From NCBI GenBank assembly GCA_002421585.1, contig DIKD01000036.1:25208-38112 (forward strand): 12,905 nucleotides of DNA, given 5' to 3'. Position 1 is the stretch's first letter; each line of letters starts with the position of its first letter. The notes below the pieces were generated by a model that made no database searches, had not been told where the DNA came from, and saw only the letters and a list, made by a program, of their open reading frames with translations. The position numbers and the translations under genes were made by a program. This DNA comes from Dehalococcoidia bacterium UBA5627. GTDB taxonomy: Bacteria > Chloroflexota > Dehalococcoidia > Dehalococcoidales > UBA5627. Shown in pieces: positions 5,097-12,582 of this stretch.

Positions 5097-5390
5097 TTAA
5101 AATATTCTAATTTCCCCAAAATTCAAACCCTCTTTTAACTTCCCTTCCAGCATCATAACAGCCAGCGGGTCCAGCACCAGCCGTTGGATAGCGCGTTTGA
5201 GCGGGCGAGCGCCGTAAACCGGGTCGTAGCCTTCTTTTGCCGGCAGTTCTTCGGCATCACTTGCCAGCTCAGCCTCGATATGGCGTTCCGCAGTCTCTTT
5301 GTAAGCAGGGCAAATGCAGGTCGATGATTTGCTTGATGTGCTCCTGTTTCAACTGGTGGAAGATGATAGCCTCATCTACCGTTGATTTTG
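5097..5390 (-). pseudogene. clpB: clpB remnant (C-terminal fragment, frameshifted)
   Basis: Read on the minus strand from about 5385, one frame gives VDEAIIFHQLKQEHIKQIIDLHL, typed here in pieces as VDEAIIFHQL and KQIIDLHL, typical of the ClpB small AAA subdomain ('NRVDExIxFHxL'). After a frameshift near 5300-5315 a second frame continues AERHIEAELA, then EGYDPVYGARPLKRAIQRL, LDPLAVMMLEG, to a stop at 5097-5099. GYDPVYGARPLKRAIQ is the ClpB C-terminal signature. The N-terminal bulk is absent and the first frame is also broken just upstream (INRVDE reads as a shifted form). It is a decayed Hsp100 disaggregase fragment directly outside attR, evidence of earlier rearrangement at this tRNA. Confidence 0.85.
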
Positions 5391-5417
5391 TATTACATAG
5401 ATGTCAGTTTACTTCGT

Positions 5418-6887
5418 TTATCCTGTCATCTCTTCCAATTTTTCTATAATCCTAACCATTCCCTCGGTATCCAGACCGCAGTAAGATAATAACTGCTCTC
5501 TTATCGTTAAGCGTTCTGCTTCGCTTAAATCCCCATAAGCCATATCGAGATATGCCAGGCTGGCATCATCCCCCTTGGCAATTTCCAATCCCGTATAATC
5601 CATACCGGTAACCGCCGGCAATACCTTTTTAAGTGACGCGCTGCCCTTTTGAGAAGGATTGTAATAGGCAAATCCACGAAAAGGCGCCAGTAAATCTATA
5701 AAACGGGATAGGATAGCGTTAATCCAATCGGTATGTTGCGGAAAGGCAATGCTTAAGTCTTTAAGCACGTTTTCTTCAAATGACTTGTTGTAGGCAACAA
5801 TACTGCCGCTTTCGCCGATACTCTTGCTGAGTGTGTCGATTAAACCGGGTCTCGGGTCTCCTGTACCTTCCGACAGGAAGGAAATATGCTGCAGAACGCT
5901 TTCGGGGGCTTCTTTTATATGTAAAGAAAACTGGAATGGTATGTTCTGATACGGATGCGTACCGTCGAATAAGGGTATCACCGTACTGAAAGTCTCGAAG
6001 TCAAGAAGATACAAAGGATACTGCAATTCTTTCAGAAACAGCTGAATACGTTCCTTATCCAGATAGGTTTCGTTATTAACGATGCAGGAACGCTGAATTT
6101 GCTGCTTTTCATTGAGTTGAAAAATCAGTGGTATTTCCGCAATTTCCGTAATACCCAGATTGTATAATTCGCAGGCTTTTTTACCTCCGCAGTAAAGCGT
6201 GAACACGTTATGTTCCGGCAGATTGGCGCGGCAGAAGCTGCTCAAAGCGCAAGCATACGGGTCACTGCATTGAGGACCGATTGGCGTTTCGGGGCAATCA
6301 GCCATAATTACGATTTCAAACATCTCGTCGATTCTATCCCATATATCTTTGCCGACTTCCTCGACACGTTCGCTGATATCCTCCAGAATGAACAATTCGT
6401 GCGGATTCACCTCGCCGTTTTTTATATATTTATTGTTTATATAAGCCAGAAAGCATTTTCTGATTTTGACGCCGCTATCTTCCCAGCACAGCTTCTGAAA
6501 AGAGACATCGTGGAGGTTTACATCCTTGACTTCCGTAGAGCTTTTTACTTCTATTAAATCCCATTCGTCTTCACCGGCAGGCGATAATATATCCGCCCTC
6601 GAATATCGCTGCCCTACCATTACTGCCGCTTCGAACAACGGCTTGCGAAGCTTTATAAGCTCTTTTGTCATATGTATGTTTTTTATAAAATCATCTGTGG
6701 GGATATCTATCCCTTCCGGAAATAAACTCTTTGCGAGTTCACCCACCAGATTGCCCTGGTCGAATCTATTCTGTGTTACCGCATCCGGCTGCGGAATCAA
6801 TTCGGGACGGTTAAAGGATATCCACAACAGCTTTGGACACTGTAACCCGTTCAGATATTTACTTTTTGAAAGCAATTTTGATCCCAT
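5418..6887 (-). CDS. DUF2779-type protein: Cas4-like nuclease plus DEDD exonuclease domains
   Basis: The protein has 489 residues from ATG 6885-6887, chosen because GAGG lies 5 bases upstream. An in-frame ATG at 6923 lacks any such site. The N-terminal half resembles Cas4/RecB-family PD-(D/E)xK nucleases: D99 (SRADIL) and E113-V-K115 (LIEVKSS). Cysteines at C17 (GLQCPKLLW), C207, C213 and C219 (CSDPYACALSSFC) are placed like an iron-sulphur cluster. The C-terminal half is the DUF2779 region with an RNase H/DnaQ-like signature: D296/E298 (LLDFETF), N367 (AYNKSFE) and D473 (YCGLDTEGM). So two nuclease centres sit on one chain. Substrate and pathway are unknown; DNA repair or processing is likely. 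A second nuclease gene lies 64 bp upstream on the same strand. Confidence 0.85.
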   Translation of the reverse strand: MGSKLLSKSKYLNGLQCPKLLWISFNRPELIPQPDAVTQNRFDQGNLVGELAKSLFPEGIDIPTDDFIKNIHMTKELIKLRKPLFEAAVMVGQRYSRADILSPAGEDEWDLIEVKSSTEVKDVNLHDVSFQKLCWEDSGVKIRKCFLAYINNKYIKNGEVNPHELFILEDISERVEEVGKDIWDRIDEMFEIVIMADCPETPIGPQCSDPYACALSSFCRANLPEHNVFTLYCGGKKACELYNLGITEIAEIPLIFQLNEKQQIQRSCIVNNETYLDKERIQLFLKELQYPLYLLDFETFSTVIPLFDGTHPYQNIPFQFSLHIKEAPESVLQHISFLSEGTGDPRPGLIDTLSKSIGESGSIVAYNKSFEENVLKDLSIAFPQHTDWINAILSRFIDLLAPFRGFAYYNPSQKGSASLKKVLPAVTGMDYTGLEIAKGDDASLAYLDMAYGDLSEAERLTIREQLLSYCGLDTEGMVRIIEKLEEMTG

Positions 6888-6951
6888 CTTATCCTCTTTT
6901 CTAAAATTCACATCACCCGGCATTATATAAAATATTTATGTAAACAGTATT

Positions 6952-7449
6952 TCAGTCTATGTTGAAACACTGCAACCTGTCTCTTAAGACCTTTAAGTTT
7001 ATCACGTCCTCTCCGTTGTATTTCAGAAGCGTTTTCAACGCATTCGTATCATTGTAATTCCGGTATTGCCACCATAGCCTGACCGCATCCAGCCCGCCGA
7101 TGCCCTGCAGTTTACGAGATATACCGAGCTGCCGCTCTACGGATTTCAAGCCGCCCCTCAGATTACAACACCAGCAATCATACATCAGGTCACGATGCTT
7201 TTTCTGCTTAGCCAGATTAACGCCAAGCGTATTATTGATAAACGGCAGGTCGAATCGGCTACCGTTATAGGTAAAGATATTTTCAATTCCCTCCAGCGAC
7301 AATAAAAGTTTACTGCAGGTAATATCCTCGCCCACCATCTGAACCAATCTGCTGTTAAAACCATCGACAAGGTAGATGCCGATAACTGTTATCTGCGCAT
7401 ACTCCCACGACAGTCCGGTAGTCTCGATATCAAGATAAGCATCCATCAT
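6952..7449 (-). CDS. YprB-like RNase H-fold exonuclease
   Basis: The protein has 165 residues from ATG 7447-7449. A GTG at 7465-7467 would add six residues, and neither start has a convincing ribosome-binding site. It is a single DEDD (RNase_H_2/YprB) domain: D7 and E9 (YLDIETTGL), D67 (YNGSRFDLPF) and D148 (YNGEDVINL), with the Y-N-G-x-D pattern before the last aspartate as in YprB. Family members are metal-dependent 3'-5' exonucleases, often beside the YprA helicase, but no helicase is present here. It is followed on the same strand by the DUF2779 nuclease, suggesting a two-gene unit. The short distance to the divergent membrane-protein gene leaves little room for promoters. Confidence 0.85.
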   Translation of the reverse strand: MMDAYLDIETTGLSWEYAQITVIGIYLVDGFNSRLVQMVGEDITCSKLLLSLEGIENIFTYNGSRFDLPFINNTLGVNLAKQKKHRDLMYDCWCCNLRGGLKSVERQLGISRKLQGIGGLDAVRLWWQYRNYNDTNALKTLLKYNGEDVINLKVLRDRLQCFNID

Positions 7450-7473
7450 TCCCAGATATTTTATCACTTTCCA

Positions 7474-7758
7474 ATGACATATGACGTCAAAATTACTGCT
7501 ACGGTTAATCTATTTTTACAACTTTTTTACTTTTTCTATTATAACACCACGTCTTCAACTTCACCCATAACGTGGACAACCTCTCCGACAACTACGGAAT
7601 CATCCGCATCGCCGACAACATCAAGTACGACGCCATCTTCCGGTGGTATAAATGAATATATGCAGTGGCGAATGATAACGGCATTAATTGGATTACTCTT
7701 GCTGGCATCGATATTCTACCTGCTGTTCAAACGCAGAAGGAGTAGTGATTTAGAGTAG
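7474..7758 (+). CDS. Small Ser/Thr-rich protein with C-terminal membrane anchor
   Basis: Up to 94 residues. After an aromatic/hydrophobic N-terminal stretch (VNLFLQLFYFFYY) comes about 35 residues almost entirely Ser, Thr and Pro. A transmembrane helix follows (ITALIGLLLLASIFYLLF), with a stop-transfer KRRR and a short tail. The order (linker outside, arginines inside) predicts a membrane-anchored, possibly glycosylated surface stalk. The first ATG at 7474 is only a few bases from the divergent nuclease gene and has no ribosome-binding site. The AT-rich start (7501-7545, with TATTATAAC) could instead be promoter and the true start further on. No family recognised. Confidence 0.5.
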   Translation: MTYDVKITATVNLFLQLFYFFYYNTTSSTSPITWTTSPTTTESSASPTTSSTTPSSGGINEYMQWRMITALIGLLLLASIFYLLFKRRRSSDLE

Positions 7759-7864
7759 AACTAAGCAAGAAAATTGTGCAGGGTAATATTATTCTGACCT
7801 AAGAGTGGCTGCCTGTTGTATAATATCATGAGCGATGCCCCGACTGTATCGGGATGACCTCTTA

Positions 7865-7940
<76 letters not shown>

Positions 7941-7950
7941 AACACAGAAA

Positions 7951-7959
7951 ATTATAGCA
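7951..7959 (-). promoter_or_regulatory. Extended -10 promoter of tRNA-Ala
   Basis: On the minus strand TGCTATAAT ends 10 bp before the tRNA's first base. TGnTATAAT is the extended -10 consensus, which compensates for the lack of a good -35 box here. Transcription would start a few bases before the tRNA. Confidence 0.55.
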
Positions 7960-8140
7960 TATTTCATAAAATTAGTATCCATTATAGGGATTTAGCTCAA
8001 TTTCAGTACGTCAACGTTAAATACACTATTCCGCCTATCCGTGGGTTTTATTTAGTGTTCTGCTTGCTCTGGTAGCATATCAGGACCGAGACGGAAAAGG
8101 TTTTTTCAATAATCTGTCGATAGGATAGGATTTATATTGC

Positions 8141-8169
8141 TTGTCAGTTAATCGCAATGTTGTTATACT
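8141..8169 (+). promoter_or_regulatory. Promoter of the gatB-secG-menA-ubiE operon
   Basis: TTGTCA (8141-8146) and TATACT (8164-8169) are separated by 17 bp, and TGT directly before the -10 makes it an extended -10 box. The predicted start, near 8176, leaves a leader of about 30 bases before gatB. No terminator is visible within the downstream genes. Confidence 0.65.
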
Positions 8170-8206
8170 GAATGGGTTATTTATATTCAGGGATGTTAGT
8201 ATAAAG

Positions 8207-9664
8207 ATGGAATTCGAAACTATAATCGGGCTGGAAGTGCACGCCCAGCTGATGACAAAAAGCAAGATGTACTGCCGATGCAGTGCGGATTATTCCAGCG
8301 ATACCCCCAATACCCATGTCTGTCCTGTTTGTATGGGAATGCCGGGCACTTTGCCAACCATCAACAAACAGGCTGTAGAATTCGGTATGATGACGGCGCT
8401 GGCTCTAAACTGTGACATATCCGAATACAGCAAGTTCGACCGCAAGAATTATCCCTATCCCGACTTGATGAAAGGCTATCAGATATCCCAGTTCGACTAT
8501 CCGGTGGGAATAAAAGGCTGGATGGAAATCGAAGCCGACGGACAGAAAAGAAAGGTCGGGGTAACACGAGTGCATCTGGAAGAGGATGTGGCCAAGTTAG
8601 CTCATCATCCCTCCGATAACGGGGAATCATATACACATGTCGATGTAAATCGTGCCGGTATGCCGCTTATGGAAATTGTCGGCGAACCGGATTTGCGTTC
8701 ACCCGAAGAAGCCCGCGAATACCTTGTTAAATTACGCAGTATATTACAATATCTGGGCGTTTCAACCGCCAATATGGAAGAGGGCAGTTTCCGCTGCGAT
8801 GCCAATATCAGTATCCGTCCGGTCGGCACTACGGAATACCTTTCCAAAGTGGAAGTAAAAAATATGAACAGCTTTAAGGCTGTCTATAAAGCTCTCGAAT
8901 ACGAAGCCGTAAGGCAGCGCAAGGCTTTTGAGAAGGGTGAAAAAATACCGCAGGAAACGCGGGGCTGGGTGGAGGAATCCGGCAAGACGGTTTCGCAGCG
9001 CAGTAAAGAGTATGCCCACGATTACCGTTATTTCCCAGAGCCCGACCTGCCTCCTTTAAATATATCACGCGAGTGGGTGGAAGAAGTCAGAGAGAAACTG
9101 CCGGAATTGCCGGAAGCGCGCCGTAACCGCTTTATGTCGCAGTACGGTTTACCCATTTATGATGCCAATCTTTTAACCGTCTCCAAAGCGATGGCGGAAT
9201 ACTTCGAGCAGGCGGTAAAAGCAAGCAAGAACGTTTCTCCGAAGGAAATCGCCAACTGGCTTTTAGGTCCGGTAAGCGGCATAATTAATGCCGACTCTGC
9301 TGATATCGAGAAATTCGGCCAAAAGGTAACATGCGAGAGACTGGTGCGTTTGCTGGAAGTTAACGCCGCCGGTACCGTCAGCACATCCAGCGCAAAAACG
9401 GTGCTGGAAGAAATGTATAAAAGCGGCAGGGATGCCGACACAATAATCAGTGAGCAGGGATTGGGACAGATCAGCGACAGCTCGGAAATTGAGAAATGCG
9501 CTGTTGAAATTATAGCTGCCAATCCACAGGCGGTAGCGGACTACTGGGCAGGGAAAGAACAATCGTTAAAATTCCTGGTCGGGCAGATGATGCGCGCAAC
9601 CCGCGGCAGGACCAATCCCAATATGGCGGCTGAACTGATTAAAAAGAAACTAGAGGAAGGGTAA
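8207..9664 (+). CDS. gatB: Aspartyl/glutamyl-tRNA(Asn/Gln) amidotransferase subunit B
   Basis: The protein has 485 residues from ATG 8207, where the family begins (MEFETIIGLEVHAQL); the upstream extension of the frame is not conserved-looking. GatB binds the misacylated tRNA and, in GatCAB, activates the Glu or Asp side chain for amidation with ammonia delivered from GatA. Visible features: IGLEVHAQL at 7-15, zinc cysteines C23, C25, C39 and C42 (CRC...CPVC), the conserved GMPGTLP and KGYQISQFD stretches, and a C-terminal YqeY-like tRNA-binding domain ending NPNMAAELIKKKLEE. Length is normal. gatA and gatC are not in the window. There is no strong ribosome-binding site (AGGGA is 13 bases away). 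Confidence 0.97.
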   Translation: MEFETIIGLEVHAQLMTKSKMYCRCSADYSSDTPNTHVCPVCMGMPGTLPTINKQAVEFGMMTALALNCDISEYSKFDRKNYPYPDLMKGYQISQFDYPVGIKGWMEIEADGQKRKVGVTRVHLEEDVAKLAHHPSDNGESYTHVDVNRAGMPLMEIVGEPDLRSPEEAREYLVKLRSILQYLGVSTANMEEGSFRCDANISIRPVGTTEYLSKVEVKNMNSFKAVYKALEYEAVRQRKAFEKGEKIPQETRGWVEESGKTVSQRSKEYAHDYRYFPEPDLPPLNISREWVEEVREKLPELPEARRNRFMSQYGLPIYDANLLTVSKAMAEYFEQAVKASKNVSPKEIANWLLGPVSGIINADSADIEKFGQKVTCERLVRLLEVNAAGTVSTSSAKTVLEEMYKSGRDADTIISEQGLGQISDSSEIEKCAVEIIAANPQAVADYWAGKEQSLKFLVGQMMRATRGRTNPNMAAELIKKKLEEG

Positions 9665-9665
9665 T

Positions 9666-9887
9666 ATGGAAACCTATTTAATTATAGCTCAAATGGTGCT
9701 TTCGGTGGCGCTGGTGGCTCTGATAATGCTGCAATCAAAGGGCAGCGGCGGTCTCGGAGGTATCTTCGGGCAGGCCGATTCGGTTTACCGTACCAGGCGC
9801 GGGCTGGAAAAAACCGTTTTCCAGTTGACCATCGTAATCGTAATACTGTTTATAGCTGTCGCGCTTCTGATGCTCAAGCTGAACTAA
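9666..9887 (+). CDS. secG: Protein translocase subunit SecG
   Basis: The protein has 73 residues with two transmembrane helices (about 3-22 and 49-70). Between them is the conserved SecG loop: LQSKGSGGLGGIFG, followed by a short cytosolic stretch with RTRRGLEK. SecG is the accessory subunit of the SecYEG channel and aids SecA-driven export. It starts one base after the gatB stop, with GAGGAAGGG in the gatB 3' end as ribosome-binding site, so the two genes are co-transcribed and probably coupled. Length is typical. Confidence 0.95.
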   Translation: METYLIIAQMVLSVALVALIMLQSKGSGGLGGIFGQADSVYRTRRGLEKTVFQLTIVIVILFIAVALLMLKLN

Positions 9888-9903
9888 ACCGGGAGTTGAT
9901 GGT

Positions 9904-10755
9904 ATGCCTTCCGTAATAACACTTACCAGCGACTTCGGCTTGTGCGACGGTTATGTCGCCTCTATGAAAGGCGTGATACTGGGAGTAAGTCCGCAGGCAA
10001 CTATAGTCGATATCAGCCATTTAATAAAGCCGCAGGATATTTATCAGGCGGCTTTTGTGCTGGGTATAACGGTACGCTATTTCCCGCCCAAAACGGTTCA
10101 TCTGGTTGTGGTTGACCCCGGTGTAGGCACCGAACGTACCGCCCTTATCGTTAAAACCACTCTCGGGTGTTTTATTACCCCCGATAACGGCTCGTTGAGC
10201 TACGTATTAAAGCCTTACCTTATCAGTCCGCTGTCTGCTAAAGGCAGTGTTTCTGTTAAAACGGGATTCAAAGATGAGCTTGATTTAGAAGTCATCAAGG
10301 TTACAACAAGCGATTTTCTGCAATCGAATATCAGCAACACCTTTCATGGGCGCGATATCTTTGCTCCGCTGGCAGCTTATCTGTCGTTGGGTAAAAAGCC
10401 CTCGGATTTCGGAGAGGAGGCGGAAACTATCGAAATGTTATCATTGTCTTCTCCTCAAAAAAATGCCGACTGTTCGCTAACCGGGCACATCATTCATATT
10501 GATAGCTTCGGCAACCTGATAAGCGATATTACCTCCGCGGAAATACCCCAGAACAGGGATTCTATAATCATCGAGGTCGGCAACGAACATATAAAGGGCA
10601 TCAGCAATACCTATGCAGAAGGAAAAGAGTTATTAGCCTGTATCGGCTCGAGCGGATATCTCGAAATAGCAGTAAAAAACGGAAGTGCCGCTTCCCTGCT
10701 TGCCCTTAAAACGGGTGATGCAGTAAAATTATGCGATTTTACTAAAAGGAGTTAA
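9904..10755 (+). CDS. SAM hydroxide adenosyltransferase (SAM hydrolase, DUF62)
   Basis: The protein has 283 residues, with GGGAG ending 8 bases before ATG 9904. The family converts S-adenosylmethionine and water/hydroxide to adenosine and methionine; related enzymes use chloride or fluoride. The N-terminal signature TLTSDFG...DGYVASMKGV is intact. The Asp-Arg-His triad of the hydrolase type is visible at D71 (VVDPGVG), R78 (TERTA) and H148 (NTFHGRDIFAPLA). The C-terminal barrel holds HIDSFGNLISDIT. The triad favours hydrolase over halogenase. The physiological role of the family is unsettled. It lies between secG and menA, 1 bp from the latter. Confidence 0.92.
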   Translation: MPSVITLTSDFGLCDGYVASMKGVILGVSPQATIVDISHLIKPQDIYQAAFVLGITVRYFPPKTVHLVVVDPGVGTERTALIVKTTLGCFITPDNGSLSYVLKPYLISPLSAKGSVSVKTGFKDELDLEVIKVTTSDFLQSNISNTFHGRDIFAPLAAYLSLGKKPSDFGEEAETIEMLSLSSPQKNADCSLTGHIIHIDSFGNLISDITSAEIPQNRDSIIIEVGNEHIKGISNTYAEGKELLACIGSSGYLEIAVKNGSAASLLALKTGDAVKLCDFTKRS

Positions 10756-10756
10756 C

Positions 10757-11668
10757 ATGGGCAAACTGACGCTCTGGATTAAAGAAACAAGGCCTCAATT
10801 CCTTATCCTGTCGGTCGTTCTCACATTTCTGGGGACAGCTATTGCCTGGTATTACGGTTCTTTCAGTATCTGGTATGCACTGCTTGCCGGCCTGGGTTTA
10901 ACATTGACACACGGTAGCGTCAATGCCATTAATGATTACTTCGATTACAAGAGCGGTATCGATTTATACGTAAAACGTACTCCTTTTTCGGGGGGCAGTG
11001 GCTTGGTACCTGAGGGTAAACTGGCATTAAAGCAGGCTCTGGGGGTGGGTATTGTCACTTCGCTGATTGCGCTGGGAATCGGCATCTTTTTCTTTATTGT
11101 CAGCGGCTGGCAACTTATCCCTCTGGTAGTCGTTGCCGGTTTGATACTTGTTTTATACACCCCTGTAATCTTAAAGACAACCTGGCCGGAATGGTCTCCC
11201 GGTCTCGGACTGGGACTTATGCCGATACTGGGTTTGTATTTTGTTCAAACCGGTGAATACAGCTGGGTGGTTCTGCTGGCGGCGGTTCCCTCCGGCATTA
11301 TGGTGCATAATCTTTTACTGATTAACGAGTTTCCCGATGTCGAAGCCGACCGAATAGGCGGCAGGCGCACCACGCCGGTCGTTTTCGGTTTGGAAAAAGC
11401 CAGCAAGTTTTATGTGGCTGCTACTATTGCCGTTTATGTCTGGATAGTCGGCTGTGTAATTGCAACGCTTATAAGCGGAACGGTAATCATGCCGGTTTGG
11501 TGCCTGGTAGCATTGTTGAGTCTGCCGTTTGCTATAAAGGCGATGCAGGGCGCCCGGCAGTATGCCGATATGAATAAACTGATACCGGCGCTGGGCGCCA
11601 ACGTAATCTTTATAATGCTGACGCATGTACTGCTCGGAATCGGCTATATTCTGGATAAGGCTCTCTAA
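10757..11668 (+). CDS. menA: 1,4-dihydroxy-2-naphthoate polyprenyltransferase (UbiA family)
   Basis: The protein has 303 residues and about eight to nine membrane helices. Both UbiA-family aspartate motifs are present: NDYFDYKSGID at 59-69 and NEFPDVEADRIGGRRT at 190-205, which bind Mg-prenyl diphosphate. The family joins a polyprenyl chain to an aromatic ring; here the adjoining ubiE/menG methyltransferase points to demethylmenaquinone formation from 1,4-dihydroxy-2-naphthoate at the membrane. Ribosome-binding site AAGGAG ends 5 bases before ATG 10757. Only 1 bp separates it from the SAM hydrolase gene, and the next gene follows its stop directly. The family is certain, and the menA assignment rests on context. 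Confidence 0.9.
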   Translation: MGKLTLWIKETRPQFLILSVVLTFLGTAIAWYYGSFSIWYALLAGLGLTLTHGSVNAINDYFDYKSGIDLYVKRTPFSGGSGLVPEGKLALKQALGVGIVTSLIALGIGIFFFIVSGWQLIPLVVVAGLILVLYTPVILKTTWPEWSPGLGLGLMPILGLYFVQTGEYSWVVLLAAVPSGIMVHNLLLINEFPDVEADRIGGRRTTPVVFGLEKASKFYVAATIAVYVWIVGCVIATLISGTVIMPVWCLVALLSLPFAIKAMQGARQYADMNKLIPALGANVIFIMLTHVLLGIGYILDKAL

Positions 11669-12406
11669 ATGTCGGAAAACACATTTAACGACAATAATAA
11701 AAGCGAGTTCCTGCACGACGAAGTCTATGAATCCATTCCGCCCAACTACGATTTAATCAATCACCTTTTTACCGGCGGGATGGATATCCTTTGGAGAAAG
11801 AAGGCAGCCAAGGAAACCGTTGCTTCACGTCCCGAAAAAATACTGGATATATGCTGCGGCACGGGGGATTTATCTATATCGGTTGCCAAACTTGCCGCAA
11901 AGGATGCTAAAGTTACCGGTTTGGATTTCAGCCGGCCGATGCTGGATGTGGCGGTTAAAAAGGCGCAAAAAGCCGGTTACGACATTACTTTTGTTACCGG
12001 CGACATTGCCGATATACCTTTCCCTTCTGACTCGTTTGACAGTATGTGCATCGGGTTCGGTTTCCGCAACCTGACCTATAAAAATGAGCTGTCTGCACAG
12101 TATATCTCCGAGATATTGCGTGTTCTAAAACCCAGCGGCAGGTTTGTTATCGTTGAATCCAGCCAGCCGGCTCCCGATGCTAAAATCATCAAATTCTTCC
12201 ACCGCTTATTCGTGAAATATGTGGTTTCCTTTTTGGGGAGAATTATTTCGGGCAACAGCGCTGCTTATAAATACCTGGCGGAATCGGCGGTAAACTACTA
12301 CGGAGCCGAGGAACTGCGCGATTTACTGCTGCAATCCGGCTTTGCCAAGGTCACCTTCAAACGACTCTTTTTCGGGGCGGCGGCAATCCACGTTGCGGAG
12401 AAGTAA
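11669..12406 (+). CDS. ubiE: Demethylmenaquinone methyltransferase (UbiE/MenG)
   Basis: The protein has 245 residues, normal for the family. Class I SAM-dependent fold: motif I LDICCGTGD at 59-67, acidic loop GLDFSRPML at 84-92, and the UbiE hallmark GFGFRNL at 129-135. The N-terminal YDLINHLFTGGMDILWR is also characteristic. It methylates demethylmenaquinone to menaquinone, the last step of the pathway. ATG 11669 directly follows the menA stop with no gap, and the preceding gene makes its substrate. Because it consumes SAM, the SAM hydrolase in the same operon is notable. Confidence 0.95.
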   Translation: MSENTFNDNNKSEFLHDEVYESIPPNYDLINHLFTGGMDILWRKKAAKETVASRPEKILDICCGTGDLSISVAKLAAKDAKVTGLDFSRPMLDVAVKKAQKAGYDITFVTGDIADIPFPSDSFDSMCIGFGFRNLTYKNELSAQYISEILRVLKPSGRFVIVESSQPAPDAKIIKFFHRLFVKYVVSFLGRIISGNSAAYKYLAESAVNYYGAEELRDLLLQSGFAKVTFKRLFFGAAAIHVAEK

Positions 12407-12446
12407 AAGTCTACGCCTTTATGAGGCAGGTAAAAGGTCGCTTCCT

Positions 12447-12532
12447 TTGTCATGCTCACCACGAGCGACTTGGGGGATTTATACCCCACCCCCCAGATAC
12501 TTCATTCGTCCATCACGAATTCAGTATGACAA
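12447..12532. repeat. MITE-like imperfect inverted repeat
   Basis: The 86-bp unit begins TTGTCATGCT (12447-12456) and ends AGTATGACAA (12523-12532), inverted with one mismatch. Inside, CTTGGGGG (12469-12476) is inverse to CCCCCCAG (12489-12496) with one mismatch, and GGGG...CCCC (12473-12487) forms a tight loop. This layout resembles dispersed palindromic repeats seen in many anaerobe genomes. It lies between the convergent ubiE and rnhA genes and may act as terminator for both. The rest of 12407-12582 shows nothing coding. Confidence 0.6.
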
Positions 12533-12582
12533 TAAGGAGTAATCTTTGGGCTTATCAAAAATTAATTAATATTATTGCTTAT

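Noticed and set aside
5237..5449. 70-aa plus-strand frame
   Set aside because: It is the opposite strand of the clpB remnant and has no independent support.
6888..6923. Twelve-residue extension of the DUF2779 protein
   Set aside because: The upstream ATG lacks a ribosome-binding site, while the internal ATG has GAGG at good spacing.
8141..8206. Upstream extension of gatB
   Set aside because: It covers the promoter; the conserved protein begins at ATG 8207.
8361..9562. Several minus-strand and alternate plus-strand frames inside gatB
   Set aside because: Shadows of the GC-richer gatB codons; none has a plausible start signal or recognisable domain.
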